Part shown: positions 1-6,123 of the stretch, one piece after another
How the letters are laid out: every line of letters begins with the position of its first letter
Numbering within the stretch: position 1 is the stretch's first letter
NCBI GenBank assembly: GCA_946061495.1
Contig: CAMGSV010000099.1
Span: 1-8,829 of the forward strand
Origin: an uncultured Spirochaetales bacterium
GTDB lineage: Bacteria; Spirochaetota; Spirochaetia; Treponematales; Treponemataceae
Reading direction: 5' to 3'
Length of the DNA stretch: 8,829 nt
Translations under genes and position numbers: made by a program
The notes under the pieces: model-generated
What the model was told of the DNA's origin: nothing
Databases searched by the model: none
What the model saw: only the letters and a program-made list of their open reading frames with translations

Positions 1-35
1 TATTTCAGGCCTTAAAATTGGAGACCTTTTTCAGT

Positions 36-59
36 GGCCTCGGAAATCCGGGGCCTTTT
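36..59 (+). terminator. Intrinsic terminator of an unseen upstream plus-strand gene
   Basis: GGCC (36-39), T40, CGGA (41-44) pair with TCCG (47-50), G51 and GGCC (52-55), the T40/G51 position being a U-G wobble in plus-strand RNA. TTTT follows directly at 56-59. Read on the minus strand the same hairpin has a C/A mismatch and no U-tract, so it suits a rightward transcript entering from beyond the window better than gap. It might still act weakly on gap. Confidence 0.7.
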
Positions 60-82
60 GTCAGACATAACGAAACGTCAGC

Positions 83-1081
83 TTATTTTGCGATGACCTT
101 TGCCATCTCCAGAACCTTGTTGGAATAGCCCCACTCGTTGTCGTACCAGGAGCAGACCTTCACAAAGGTGCCGTCCAGCTGGATGCCAGCCTTGGCGTCA
201 AAGATGGAGGTGCGGGGATCGTGGCGGAAATCGGTGGAAACAACAGCATCCTCGGTGTAGCCCAGGATTCCCTTCAGCTCGCCCTCGGCAGCCTTCTTCA
301 TGGCAGCGCAGATGTCGTCGTAGCTGCACTCCTTGTTCAGCTCCACGGTGAGGTCAACGAAGGAGACGTCGGAGGTGGGAACACGAACAGACATACCGGT
401 GAGCTTTCCGTTCAGCTCAGGAAGCACCTTTCCTACAGCCTTTGCAGCGCCAGTTGAGGAGGGAATCATGTTCTCCAGGATTCCACGTCCACCCCGCCAG
501 TCCTTCTTGGAGGGGCCGTCCACGGTCTTCTGGGTGGCAGTTGCGGCGTGGATGGTGGTCATCAAACCACGCTTGATTCCGAAGGTGTCGTTGAGCACCT
601 TGGATATGGGGGCCAGACAGTTGGTGGTGCAGGAGGCGTTGGAGATGATGTCCTGGCCAGCATAGGTGGTGTGGTTCACACCGTATACGAACATGGGAGT
701 TGCATCCTTGGAAGGAGCAGACATGATGACCTTCTTGGCGCCAGCAGTAATGTGCTTGCGGGCCTTCTCGTCCTCCAGGAACAGACCGGTGGACTCAACA
801 ACAACATCAGCACCAACCTCATTCCACTTCAGGTTGACAGGATCCATCTCGGAGGTGAGGCGAATCTTGTTGCCGTTCACCACCAGGGTATTGCCCTCAA
901 TCTTGATGTCGCCCTTGAACTGACCATGCACAGAATCGTACTTGAGCATGTACGCCAGATAATCAGGATCCAGCAGGTCATTGATACCTACAATCTGAAT
1001 ATCATTCGCAAAGTTTTCTACAGCGGCACGGAACACCATCCGTCCAATACGACCGAAGCCGTTAATTCCTACCTTAACCAT
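83..1081 (-). CDS. gap: Glyceraldehyde-3-phosphate dehydrogenase, type I
   Basis: Cytosolic glycolytic enzyme that oxidises and phosphorylates glyceraldehyde 3-phosphate to 1,3-bisphosphoglycerate with NAD. The 332-residue protein has the family's usual length. The Rossmann start GINGFGRIGR lies at residues 5-14 and the acidic residue after the second strand (IND, D35) suits NAD. The catalytic motif SNASCTTNC puts the nucleophile at Cys151, and the base is His178 in TTIHA. VDGPS at 188-192 is the NAD-type sequence, and the C-terminal WYDNEWGYS motif is intact. The ATG is preceded by AAAGGAG about 10 nt upstream and by a perfect consensus promoter. The gene is divergent from the GH3 gene and monocistronic as far as visible; no clear terminator of its own is seen beyond its stop. 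No damage or odd residues were found. Confidence 0.98.
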   Translation of the reverse strand: MVKVGINGFGRIGRMVFRAAVENFANDIQIVGINDLLDPDYLAYMLKYDSVHGQFKGDIKIEGNTLVVNGNKIRLTSEMDPVNLKWNEVGADVVVESTGLFLEDEKARKHITAGAKKVIMSAPSKDATPMFVYGVNHTTYAGQDIISNASCTTNCLAPISKVLNDTFGIKRGLMTTIHAATATQKTVDGPSKKDWRGGRGILENMIPSSTGAAKAVGKVLPELNGKLTGMSVRVPTSDVSFVDLTVELNKECSYDDICAAMKKAAEGELKGILGYTEDAVVSTDFRHDPRTSIFDAKAGIQLDGTFVKVCSWYDNEWGYSNKVLEMAKVIAK

Positions 1082-1115
1082 AACAAGGACACTCCTTTCT
1101 ATAAAAAGTTATTGA

Positions 1116-1144
1116 ATTATAGACCTTTGGTAGTTTTATGTCAA
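1116..1144 (-). promoter_or_regulatory. Consensus sigma-70 promoter of gap
   Basis: On the minus strand TTGACA (1144-1139) is separated by exactly 17 bp from TATAAT (1121-1116). Both hexamers match the consensus perfectly. The predicted transcript start is near 1109, giving a 5' leader of roughly 28 nt that contains the AAAGGAG ribosome-binding site (1098-1092). This fits a constitutive, highly expressed glycolytic gene. No operator-like palindrome overlaps it. Confidence 0.85.
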
Positions 1145-1235
1145 CGGCAGGAGGACACGCCCCTTAGCCAGCTCTCAGCCAAAAGTCTATCACTTCAAGT
1201 ATACCACATTTTTTTCATTCTGAGGGAAAAAAAAC

Positions 1236-1264
1236 TTGCCAATTACTAAAATCTTCAATAAAAT
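1236..1264 (+). promoter_or_regulatory. Sigma-70-type promoter of the GH3-family gene
   Basis: TTGCCA (1236-1241), 17-bp spacer, TAAAAT (1259-1264). Each hexamer is one mismatch from consensus. The predicted start near 1271 lies downstream of the possible in-frame starts TTG 1236 and ATG 1266, so it supports ATG 1293 as the true start, with a short leader carrying GGAGA. Confidence 0.7.
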
Positions 1265-1292
1265 TATGCGATACCGAGTAAATGGAGAAAAC

Positions 1293-2987
1293 ATGGCAAA
1301 GCTAAAAGGTTCATGGAAGATTAAATTCGCCCTTGGATTGGTGGGAAAAATCCAAAAGAAGAAGCTGGACACTGCAGCCAAAGATGCAGGCTCCTTCCAG
1401 GAGGACACCCTACGGCGAATCCTCATGTATGCAAAGGATTCCGAATGGGGCAAGACCCACAATTTTGCGGAGATTCTTGCAGCACCAAATCGGGAGGAGC
1501 TGTACAAACGGTGGCAGGAAAATGTCGCCCCCACCGACTACGAGGATGTGCGTCCCCTCATCGAACGGCACAAGCAGGGTGAGGAGAACATCCTTTTCCC
1601 CGGCAAACCGAAGATGTATGCCACCACCAGCGGAACCACGGCTGATCCCAAATGGATTCCCATTACCGATGAGTACTACGACAATGCCTACAGCAAGATG
1701 ACAAAGCTGTGGCTCCATTCCTTCCAGATGCACCGGCCCAAGGTCTTCGAGAACGTCTGCACCTCCATTGTAGGAAAGGCCATCGAGGGAGCAGCCCCCG
1801 ACGGAACGGTCTATGGCTCAGTTTCAGGTGTCACCCGTCGGGACTGTCCCGAATTCATCAAGGGCCTATATGCCGAAAACAACGAGGTCTTTGCCATCAG
1901 CGACTACAAGGCACGCTACTACACCATCATGCGGACGGGAATCGAGCAGGACGTGCATCTTTTGGTGACGGCGAACCCCTCCACCATCGTAGAGATGCAG
2001 AACAATGTCAACGAATTCTTTGACGAGTACGTAAAGGACATCGAGAAGGGCACCCTCAACGAAAGCCTCAACATTGAGCCAGAGATTAGAAAGGTAATCT
2101 CCGCCGGATTCAAGCCCAATCCCAAGCGGGCGGCAGAGCTCCGGGCATTGAAGGAGCAGCACGATGTCATCCTGCCCAAGCACTACTGGCCCAACATCCA
2201 GGTGCTCACCACCTGGAAGTGCGGCAACACAAAGGTCTACATGGAGAAATTCAAGGACTCATTCCCTGCCACCATGCTGCACCAGGAATTCGGATACTTT
2301 GCGTCGGAATGTCGAGCGGGACTGGTTATGAACGGCGGCGACGACACTGTTTTGTTCCCCCACATGCACTATTTTGAATTCATCCGTGCCGAAGACCTGG
2401 ACAATCCCAAGCCGGAATTCCTGCAGTTGGAGCAGCTGGAAGTGGGCAAGCGGTACTGCATCTATGTCACCACCTTCGCAGGACTCTACCGCTACAACAT
2501 GAACGACCTGGTGGAGGTGACGGGACGCTACGGAACCATTCCCACCATCCAGTTCATCCAGAAGGTGAACGGCATCATCTCCCTCACCGGCGAGAAGCTC
2601 CACGAGCGACAGTTCATCGAGGCGGTGCACCAGGCGGAAGCAGAGACTGGCATGCTCACCCGCTTCTTTGTTGGCTTTGCCGACCTGGAGAACTCCACCT
2701 ACCGCTGGTACTACGAATTTGCCGACCAGTCTATTGACCAGGCAAGGGCTGAAGAATTCTCTCAAGTTGTGGACAAGAAGCTGAAGGCCATCAACTGTGA
2801 GTACGAAGCAAAGCGGGACTCCTTCCGGTTGAAGGATCCGGTCACCTTCCTGCTGCAGCCGGAATCCTTTGAGACCTTCAAGGCCCGCAGCATTGACCGT
2901 GGTGCCCGTGACGGCCAGTTCAAGATGAACCTGTTGATGCAGGACGAAAAGCGTCATGCCATGTTCAAGGAGCTCATCAAAAAATAA
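1293..2987 (+). CDS. GH3-family acyl-acid amido synthetase-like protein (ANL superfamily)
   Basis: A 564-residue protein of the GH3 family, whose plant members adenylate carboxylic hormones such as auxin or jasmonate and join them to amino acids. Bacterial members are known but their substrates mostly are not. The three ANL nucleotide-binding signatures are visible: the serine/threonine-rich P-loop TTSGTTADPK at residues 111-120, the YRYNMND segment at 399-405 (counterpart of the family's Y-x-x-G-D motif, with Asp405), and EKLHE at 434-438. A basic RDGQFK segment at 539-544 lies where plant enzymes carry their C-terminal lysine motif. Length is typical. ATG 1293 was chosen because GGAGA lies 5 nt upstream and the promoter overlaps the earlier in-frame starts. 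No signal peptide or membrane segment, so cytosolic. It is followed by a terminator and is probably monocistronic. The acyl substrate cannot be read from the sequence. Confidence 0.88.
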   Translation: MAKLKGSWKIKFALGLVGKIQKKKLDTAAKDAGSFQEDTLRRILMYAKDSEWGKTHNFAEILAAPNREELYKRWQENVAPTDYEDVRPLIERHKQGEENILFPGKPKMYATTSGTTADPKWIPITDEYYDNAYSKMTKLWLHSFQMHRPKVFENVCTSIVGKAIEGAAPDGTVYGSVSGVTRRDCPEFIKGLYAENNEVFAISDYKARYYTIMRTGIEQDVHLLVTANPSTIVEMQNNVNEFFDEYVKDIEKGTLNESLNIEPEIRKVISAGFKPNPKRAAELRALKEQHDVILPKHYWPNIQVLTTWKCGNTKVYMEKFKDSFPATMLHQEFGYFASECRAGLVMNGGDDTVLFPHMHYFEFIRAEDLDNPKPEFLQLEQLEVGKRYCIYVTTFAGLYRYNMNDLVEVTGRYGTIPTIQFIQKVNGIISLTGEKLHERQFIEAVHQAEAETGMLTRFFVGFADLENSTYRWYYEFADQSIDQARAEEFSQVVDKKLKAINCEYEAKRDSFRLKDPVTFLLQPESFETFKARSIDRGARDGQFKMNLLMQDEKRHAMFKELIKK

Positions 2988-2995
2988 GATTGCCA

Positions 2996-3028
2996 GAACC
3001 GGCCAGCACACGCTGGCTGGTTCCTTTT
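2996..3028 (+). terminator. Intrinsic terminator after the GH3-family gene
   Basis: A 12-bp stem starts nine bases after the GH3 stop: GAACCGGCCAGC (2996-3007) pairs with GCTGGCTGGTTC (3012-3023) with one G-U wobble and an ACAC loop. CTTTT follows. The T-tract is short but the stem is strong. Confidence 0.8.
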
Positions 3029-3030
3029 AG

Positions 3031-3046
3031 ACGGGGCACACCCCGT
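3031..3046. repeat. Perfect G+C-rich inverted repeat between GH3 and HAD genes
   Basis: ACGGGG (3031-3036) and CCCCGT (3041-3046) form a perfect 6-bp inverted repeat around CACA. It begins three bases after the terminator T-tract and ends 33 bp before the HAD start. No T-run follows, so it is not a second standard terminator. A weak -10-like CATACT (3048-3053) abuts it, so it could be an operator or a stabilising hairpin on read-through RNA. Confidence 0.45.
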
Positions 3047-3079
3047 GCATACTGTTCTCACAAGGAAGTTTTGCCGACA

Positions 3080-3781
3080 ATGTTTTCCGACATCAAAGCC
3101 ATCATCTTCGACTTGGATGGCACCCTCTACAATTTCAAGTGGCTTCCCTTCAGACTGATGTGGTTCCTTCCCACCGACATACTCAGAATCAAGGCCGACC
3201 GGACGGTACGCAAATCACTGAAGGGCTGTGACTTTGCCACACCGGAGGCGTATCTCGCCGAATATGCCCAGCGTATGGCAGAAAAAACTGACTTCAAAAG
3301 CCAGGATGCCCTCAACTGGTACATAAACCGCTACATGGGCACCATGTGCTTTCTTCTCAAACGATACTATTCCCAGCGGCCACAGCTGGCGGAGGTCTTT
3401 GCCCGGCTTCACCAGCAGAAAATAAAAATCGCCGTCTTTTCCGATTACCCCAGAGTCCACCAGCGCATCAGGGCACTGGACTTTTCTGACGAGACCATGA
3501 CTACCATCAGCGGCATCTTTTCGGCCCAGGACTTTGGCAGCCAAAAGCCTGCTCCCCGTCCCTTCCTGGAAATTGCCGCCAACCTGGGAGTCACACCGAA
3601 CCAGTGTCTGGTGGTGGGGGACCGTGACGACACCGACGGTGCCGGAGCCAGGGAAACCGGCATGGGGTTCATCCAGATTGAAACCCACAAGACAAAAATC
3701 ATCGAGGCGAATCACCCCGTCTGGAGCTGGGAGGACTTTGCCCAATGGGTTCTGGAGGGCATGGAGCCGCTGGAGGACTAG
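3080..3781 (+). CDS. HAD-superfamily hydrolase (subclass IA-like phosphatase)
   Basis: A 233-residue cytosolic HAD hydrolase. Motif I is DLDGT at residues 11-15 (nucleophile Asp11, acid/base Asp13), motif II is Ser121 in FSDYP, motif III is Lys156 in SQKPAP, and motif IV is GDRDDTD at 180-186, the typical subclass IA magnesium site. The region between motifs I and II is a helical cap of about 100 residues, as in phosphoglycolate phosphatase-like enzymes. The substrate is not predictable; small phosphorylated metabolites are usual. The start is uncertain: ATG 3080 has AAGGAAG (3062-3068) 11 nt away, while in-frame TTG 3071 sits 2 nt from the same element, which is too close, so ATG was preferred. 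It follows the GH3 gene behind a terminator and may be expressed from a weak promoter near 3048 or by read-through. Confidence 0.88.
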   Translation: MFSDIKAIIFDLDGTLYNFKWLPFRLMWFLPTDILRIKADRTVRKSLKGCDFATPEAYLAEYAQRMAEKTDFKSQDALNWYINRYMGTMCFLLKRYYSQRPQLAEVFARLHQQKIKIAVFSDYPRVHQRIRALDFSDETMTTISGIFSAQDFGSQKPAPRPFLEIAANLGVTPNQCLVVGDRDDTDGAGARETGMGFIQIETHKTKIIEANHPVWSWEDFAQWVLEGMEPLED

Positions 3782-3790
3782 GTATTTTTC

Positions 3791-3819
3791 TTGACAATAA
3801 TAACGCTCAACGTTATTAT
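3791..3819 (+). promoter_or_regulatory. higBA promoter with palindromic operator
   Basis: TTGACA (3791-3796), 17 bp, TATTAT (3814-3819) forms a strong sigma-70-type promoter. A perfect inverted repeat, ATAATAACG (3797-3805) and CGTTATTAT (3811-3819) around CTCAA, fills the spacer and covers the -10. A dimeric HTH antitoxin such as HigA bound there would block RNA polymerase, the standard autoregulation of this family. Transcription should begin near 3826, so the palindrome is not in the mRNA. The promoter starts only 9 bp after the HAD stop codon. Confidence 0.8.
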
Positions 3820-3835
3820 CAAAAGGAGAACAAGG

Positions 3836-4117
3836 ATGATCAAATCATTTCAGGACAGTGAAACCCAGCGGATGTTTTCTGGTATCAAGTCAAGAAAATT
3901 GCCAGATTCTATACAGAACATAGCTCGCCGAAAACTGAGAATGCTCGATCATGCCCACGTTATAGAAGACTTGCGTATACCTCCTGGAAACAGGCTAGAA
4001 CACCTGAGTGGCAACTTACAGGAATTCTGGAGTATACGAATTACCATCCAGTGGAGAATCATATTCAAGTGGATTGAAGGAGAAGCCCATGACATCAGAA
4101 TCATCGACTATCACTGA
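3836..4117 (+). CDS. higB: HigB-type toxin (RelE/ParE superfamily mRNA endonuclease)
   Basis: A 93-residue protein with the full pattern of the plasmid-maintenance killer family: MIKSF at the start, the helical basic stretch ARRKLRMLDHA (residues 25-35), the EDLRIPPGNRLEHL core, the SIRI...QWRI strand pair, and IDYH at the C-terminus. Known HigB toxins cut mRNA on the ribosome and stop growth unless neutralised by HigA. ATG 3836 has AGGAG 7 nt upstream. The toxin gene comes first and overlaps the antitoxin gene by 29 nt, the typical higBA order. The strand usually reading RINDQWR in relatives I recall is RITIQWR here, so the Asn-Asp turn is replaced. The gene is visibly A+T-richer than its neighbours, which suggests acquisition. 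Confidence 0.88.
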   Translation: MIKSFQDSETQRMFSGIKSRKLPDSIQNIARRKLRMLDHAHVIEDLRIPPGNRLEHLSGNLQEFWSIRITIQWRIIFKWIEGEAHDIRIIDYH

Positions 4118-4409
4118 GGAAAGGCTGGACAACATTCATCCGGGAGAAATTCTTTTGGAAGAATTTCTTAAACCAATGCACCTCTCCGCATACCGGCTGG
4201 CAAAGGAAACTGGAATTCCTGCTACACGCATATCACAGATAATCCATAGCCGGCGTTCCATCACCGCAGACACAGCACTCCGATTTTCCCGCTTTTTTGG
4301 AACAAGCCCAGAATTTTGGCTTGGGCTGCAAAATGCCTATGACATTGAGGAAGTGGAACGAACAAAGGCAAGCGAGCTAAATTGTATACCCCTTTATCAA
4401 TACGCCTAA
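4089..4409 (+). CDS. higA: HigA-type antitoxin, XRE-family HTH protein
   Basis: A 106-residue DNA-binding antitoxin. After a short polar N-terminus, HPGEILLEEFLKP (17-29) is the signature HigA lead-in helix. The helix-turn-helix runs from about LSAYRLAKETGI (32-43) to TRISQIIHSRRSIT (46-59), followed by the family's ALRFSRFFGTSPEFWLGLQ segment (63-81). It should bind HigB and repress the operator at 3797-3819. ATG 4089 lies inside the toxin reading frame with AAGGAG (4077-4082) 6 nt upstream, giving a 29-nt overlap and translational coupling. Intact, with the usual length for the family. Confidence 0.9.
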   Translation: MTSESSTITEERLDNIHPGEILLEEFLKPMHLSAYRLAKETGIPATRISQIIHSRRSITADTALRFSRFFGTSPEFWLGLQNAYDIEEVERTKASELNCIPLYQYA

Positions 4410-4419
4410 GATAGGCTTT
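4404..4419 (+). terminator. Weak hairpin at the end of higA
   Basis: GCCTA (4404-4408), AGA, TAGGC (4412-4416), then TTT. The stem is only 5 bp and overlaps the higA stop codon (4407-4409). It is the only terminator-like structure between the convergent higA and plsC genes, and is weak for higBA and without a U-tract for plsC. Confidence 0.35.
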
Positions 4420-4445
4420 CCACACCCCAATTGTCTCTCCCTCCT

Positions 4446-5264
4446 CTAGTCACCTTCCGCAGGCCAGCAGTTTTTCTTGATGCCCGCCATGGCACACATC
4501 TGTGCATGGGATTCCTTGAGCAGCCAGCTGGTAGCCTCCTTGCGGGACAGTTCTGGCGCTGGAACCAGTGGTTCTCCGATATGGATGGTGATGAGGGGAT
4601 GCTTTGTGCCCAGCAGCCTCCTGATTCCCGTTGCCTCCCGATAGGTGATAACCAGAGGCAGGACAGGAATCTGATAGCGGATGGCCATGGTAAAGGCTCC
4701 CTTCTTGAAGGGGCGGATGGGCTGGTAGAAATCCCAGCGGCAGGACTCAGGAAACACGTGCAGCCACTTCTTCCTCCTATGCAACTCATCAAAGGCCTGG
4801 TTAAATTTCCGCCCGGCAGCCAAGCCCTCTGGAATGGGAATACCTCCGGCTCCACGAATGAGTCCCGCATCGCTGCCGGCCAAATTGTCCGGGCGGGCGG
4901 GAAACCACAGCCGCCGCCACTTCACCGCCTGCACCACCGCCAGGAAGTCCCAGCGGTACACATGGTTGCACACGGTCATGGCACCGTTGCGGAAGAGCCG
5001 CTTGTTCTTCCTGATGTTTTCCCGCCCCACGATCTTGAGGCCATACCGAATCTTCTGCACGGGAAACACCAGCACAAAGATACCGAGGTAGATGGCAATG
5101 TGGCGCAACCGTGCCAGGAAGGACTTGTCCAAGTACGGGTAATGCTCGTCCAGCACCACCTCCCGCAACTTCTTTGGAAACAGGATGGGCTGGTCAGGTT
5201 GCTCGGGATACTCGATTCCCGTGACAGGAACATACACTCCGCTCATATTCTCATGGTTTGTCAT
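4446..5264 (-). CDS. plsC: 1-acyl-sn-glycerol-3-phosphate acyltransferase-like protein (PlsC/LPLAT family)
   Basis: A 272-residue membrane-associated acyltransferase, predicted to add an acyl chain to lysophosphatidic acid or a related acceptor in phospholipid synthesis. The catalytic HX4D motif is H101-VYRW-D106. Acceptor-binding block II is around GAGGIPIP (138-145), block III is FPES (171-174; the family usually has FPEG), and RPFKKGA (184-190) precedes the block IV proline in IPVLPLV (199-205). A hydrophobic stretch IAIYLGIFVLVFPV (56-69) may anchor it. The ATG has no Shine-Dalgarno; instead an extended -10 ends 6 nt before it, suggesting a leaderless transcript. A second in-frame ATG (residue 7) is possible. 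It lies 45 bp downstream of the TPR gene on the same strand and could also be read through from it. The exact acyl acceptor is not certain. Confidence 0.82.
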   Translation of the reverse strand: MTNHENMSGVYVPVTGIEYPEQPDQPILFPKKLREVVLDEHYPYLDKSFLARLRHIAIYLGIFVLVFPVQKIRYGLKIVGRENIRKNKRLFRNGAMTVCNHVYRWDFLAVVQAVKWRRLWFPARPDNLAGSDAGLIRGAGGIPIPEGLAAGRKFNQAFDELHRRKKWLHVFPESCRWDFYQPIRPFKKGAFTMAIRYQIPVLPLVITYREATGIRRLLGTKHPLITIHIGEPLVPAPELSRKEATSWLLKESHAQMCAMAGIKKNCWPAEGD

Positions 5265-5270
5265 GGAGAC

Positions 5271-5279
5271 ATTCTACCA
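5271..5279 (-). promoter_or_regulatory. Extended -10 promoter directly before plsC
   Basis: The minus strand reads TGG then TAGAAT, an extended -10 (TGn plus a one-mismatch hexamer). Only GTCTCC separates it from the ATG at 5264, which places the transcript start at or within one base of the start codon. The -35 at 17-bp spacing is poor (TGGTGA), as is usual with extended -10 promoters. It overlaps the intergenic gap after the TPR gene. Confidence 0.55.
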
Positions 5280-5309
5280 CAAGAACGCCATCTTCACCAG
5301 CAAAAGCGT

Positions 5310-6062
5310 TTATTTGATGGCGGGAAGAATCTCCAGCACCGCCACGTTACCGGGATAAATCTCCAGCGCCTTGCCGTACCAGTACCGGGCCTCCTCCTTC
5401 ATCCCCCGCTGGAGGTAGCCGTAGGCCCGGGCGGACAGGGCGCTGTAGCGGTCGGCCTTGTCCATGCGGAACTGGTCCGTGTCCAGCAACTGGTCGAGCA
5501 CCTTCATTCCCTCGTCTATGTCACAGAAGGGCTCCGGGGCGAAGATGTTCTGGGAATTCTCCAGGTATTTGGCCGCCCCGTAGGCAGGGTCAAGCTCTAA
5601 CGCCTTCTTGGCCATGGATTTAATCTTAGGCCCCTGAGCCATGGCGTAGACCTTGGAGCGGATGGAGCAATTCTGGGAGACGGCGTCGGCATACACCACG
5701 TAGGCCTCCGCCAGCTCCTGCTTTTTCAGCAGGGACTTGCAGGTTTCTATGGCCCTGTCAAAGCATTCTCCCGCCTCCTTGTTCATGCCAAGGTAACGAT
5801 AGGCCCGTCCCAGCACATAGTCACAGCGGGCCACAATCACCTCCTGCTCCACACCAGACGTGGTGGACTTCACCTCCTGTACCACGGACTCATAGTCTGA
5901 GCGGAACTGCTGTGCAGAGACCCCCTGACTGTTGAACATAGTGTCCCTGAAAGCATAGTAGGAGTCAGGATATGTGACGGTCCCAGGAGCAGGCACTTGA
6001 GCCGCCAGCAGCATGGGAAAACAAATCAAAATCATAACCACAAAAAATCTCTCTAATTTCAT
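5310..6062 (-). CDS. Exported tetratricopeptide-like protein of unknown function
   Basis: A 250-residue protein with an N-terminal signal peptide: basic start MKLER, hydrophobic core about residues 6-20, and probable signal peptidase I cleavage near AAQ (20-22). No lipobox cysteine is present at the end of the core. The mature part is helical. A TPR-like unit runs from about VARCDYVLGRAYRYLG to FDRAIE (77-106), and a second at the C-terminus from YSALSARAYGYLQRG to ALEIYP (206-237). The pattern suggests a periplasmic scaffold or adaptor; no enzyme motif is seen. Four mature cysteines (80, 100, 108, 132) plus Cys180 are notable for an exported protein. The ATG has no Shine-Dalgarno and is preceded by TATATT 6 nt upstream. 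It is divergent from queD over a 61-bp shared promoter region and upstream of plsC. The specific family was not recognised. Confidence 0.75.
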   Translation of the reverse strand: MKLERFFVVMILICFPMLLAAQVPAPGTVTYPDSYYAFRDTMFNSQGVSAQQFRSDYESVVQEVKSTTSGVEQEVIVARCDYVLGRAYRYLGMNKEAGECFDRAIETCKSLLKKQELAEAYVVYADAVSQNCSIRSKVYAMAQGPKIKSMAKKALELDPAYGAAKYLENSQNIFAPEPFCDIDEGMKVLDQLLDTDQFRMDKADRYSALSARAYGYLQRGMKEEARYWYGKALEIYPGNVAVLEILPAIK

Positions 6063-6068
6063 CCAAGC

Positions 6069-6077
6069 AATATAATA
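6069..6077 (-). promoter_or_regulatory. -10 region directly before the TPR-like gene
   Basis: On the minus strand TATTAT (6077-6072) overlaps TATATT (6074-6069). TATATT is followed by GCTTGG and then the ATG, so transcription would start on the start codon. If TATTAT is used the leader would be about 3 nt. No good -35 is present (TTACGT at 17-bp spacing from TATATT), so an activator may be needed. Confidence 0.45.
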
Positions 6078-6087
6078 GATTTACCAG

Positions 6088-6116
6088 TTGTACGTAACAG
6101 GTCTATTTGCTATACT
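6088..6116 (+). promoter_or_regulatory. Sigma-70-type promoter of queD, start site at the ATG
   Basis: TTGTAC (6088-6093), 17 bp, TATACT (6111-6116). Seven bases (GCCACCC) separate the -10 from ATG 6124, so the predicted transcript begins at 6123-6124. No purine-rich ribosome-binding site lies upstream of the ATG. The promoter is back to back with that of the TPR gene. Confidence 0.7.
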
Positions 6117-6123
6117 GCCACCC

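Noticed and set aside
1236..1292. Earlier in-frame starts for the GH3 gene (TTG 1236, ATG 1266)
   Set aside because: They overlap the -35 or precede the predicted transcript start, and only ATG 1293 has a good ribosome-binding site.
2259..3011. 250-codon minus-strand frame opposite the GH3 gene
   Set aside because: It is antisense to conserved GH3 motifs, has no recognisable domain, and arises from the G+C-rich codon bias of the real gene.
4431..5600. Long plus-strand open frame (389 codons) opposite plsC and the TPR-like gene
   Set aside because: It lies entirely antisense to two genes with clear family motifs and a signal peptide, has a His/Gln/Leu-rich meaningless composition, and no ribosome-binding site.
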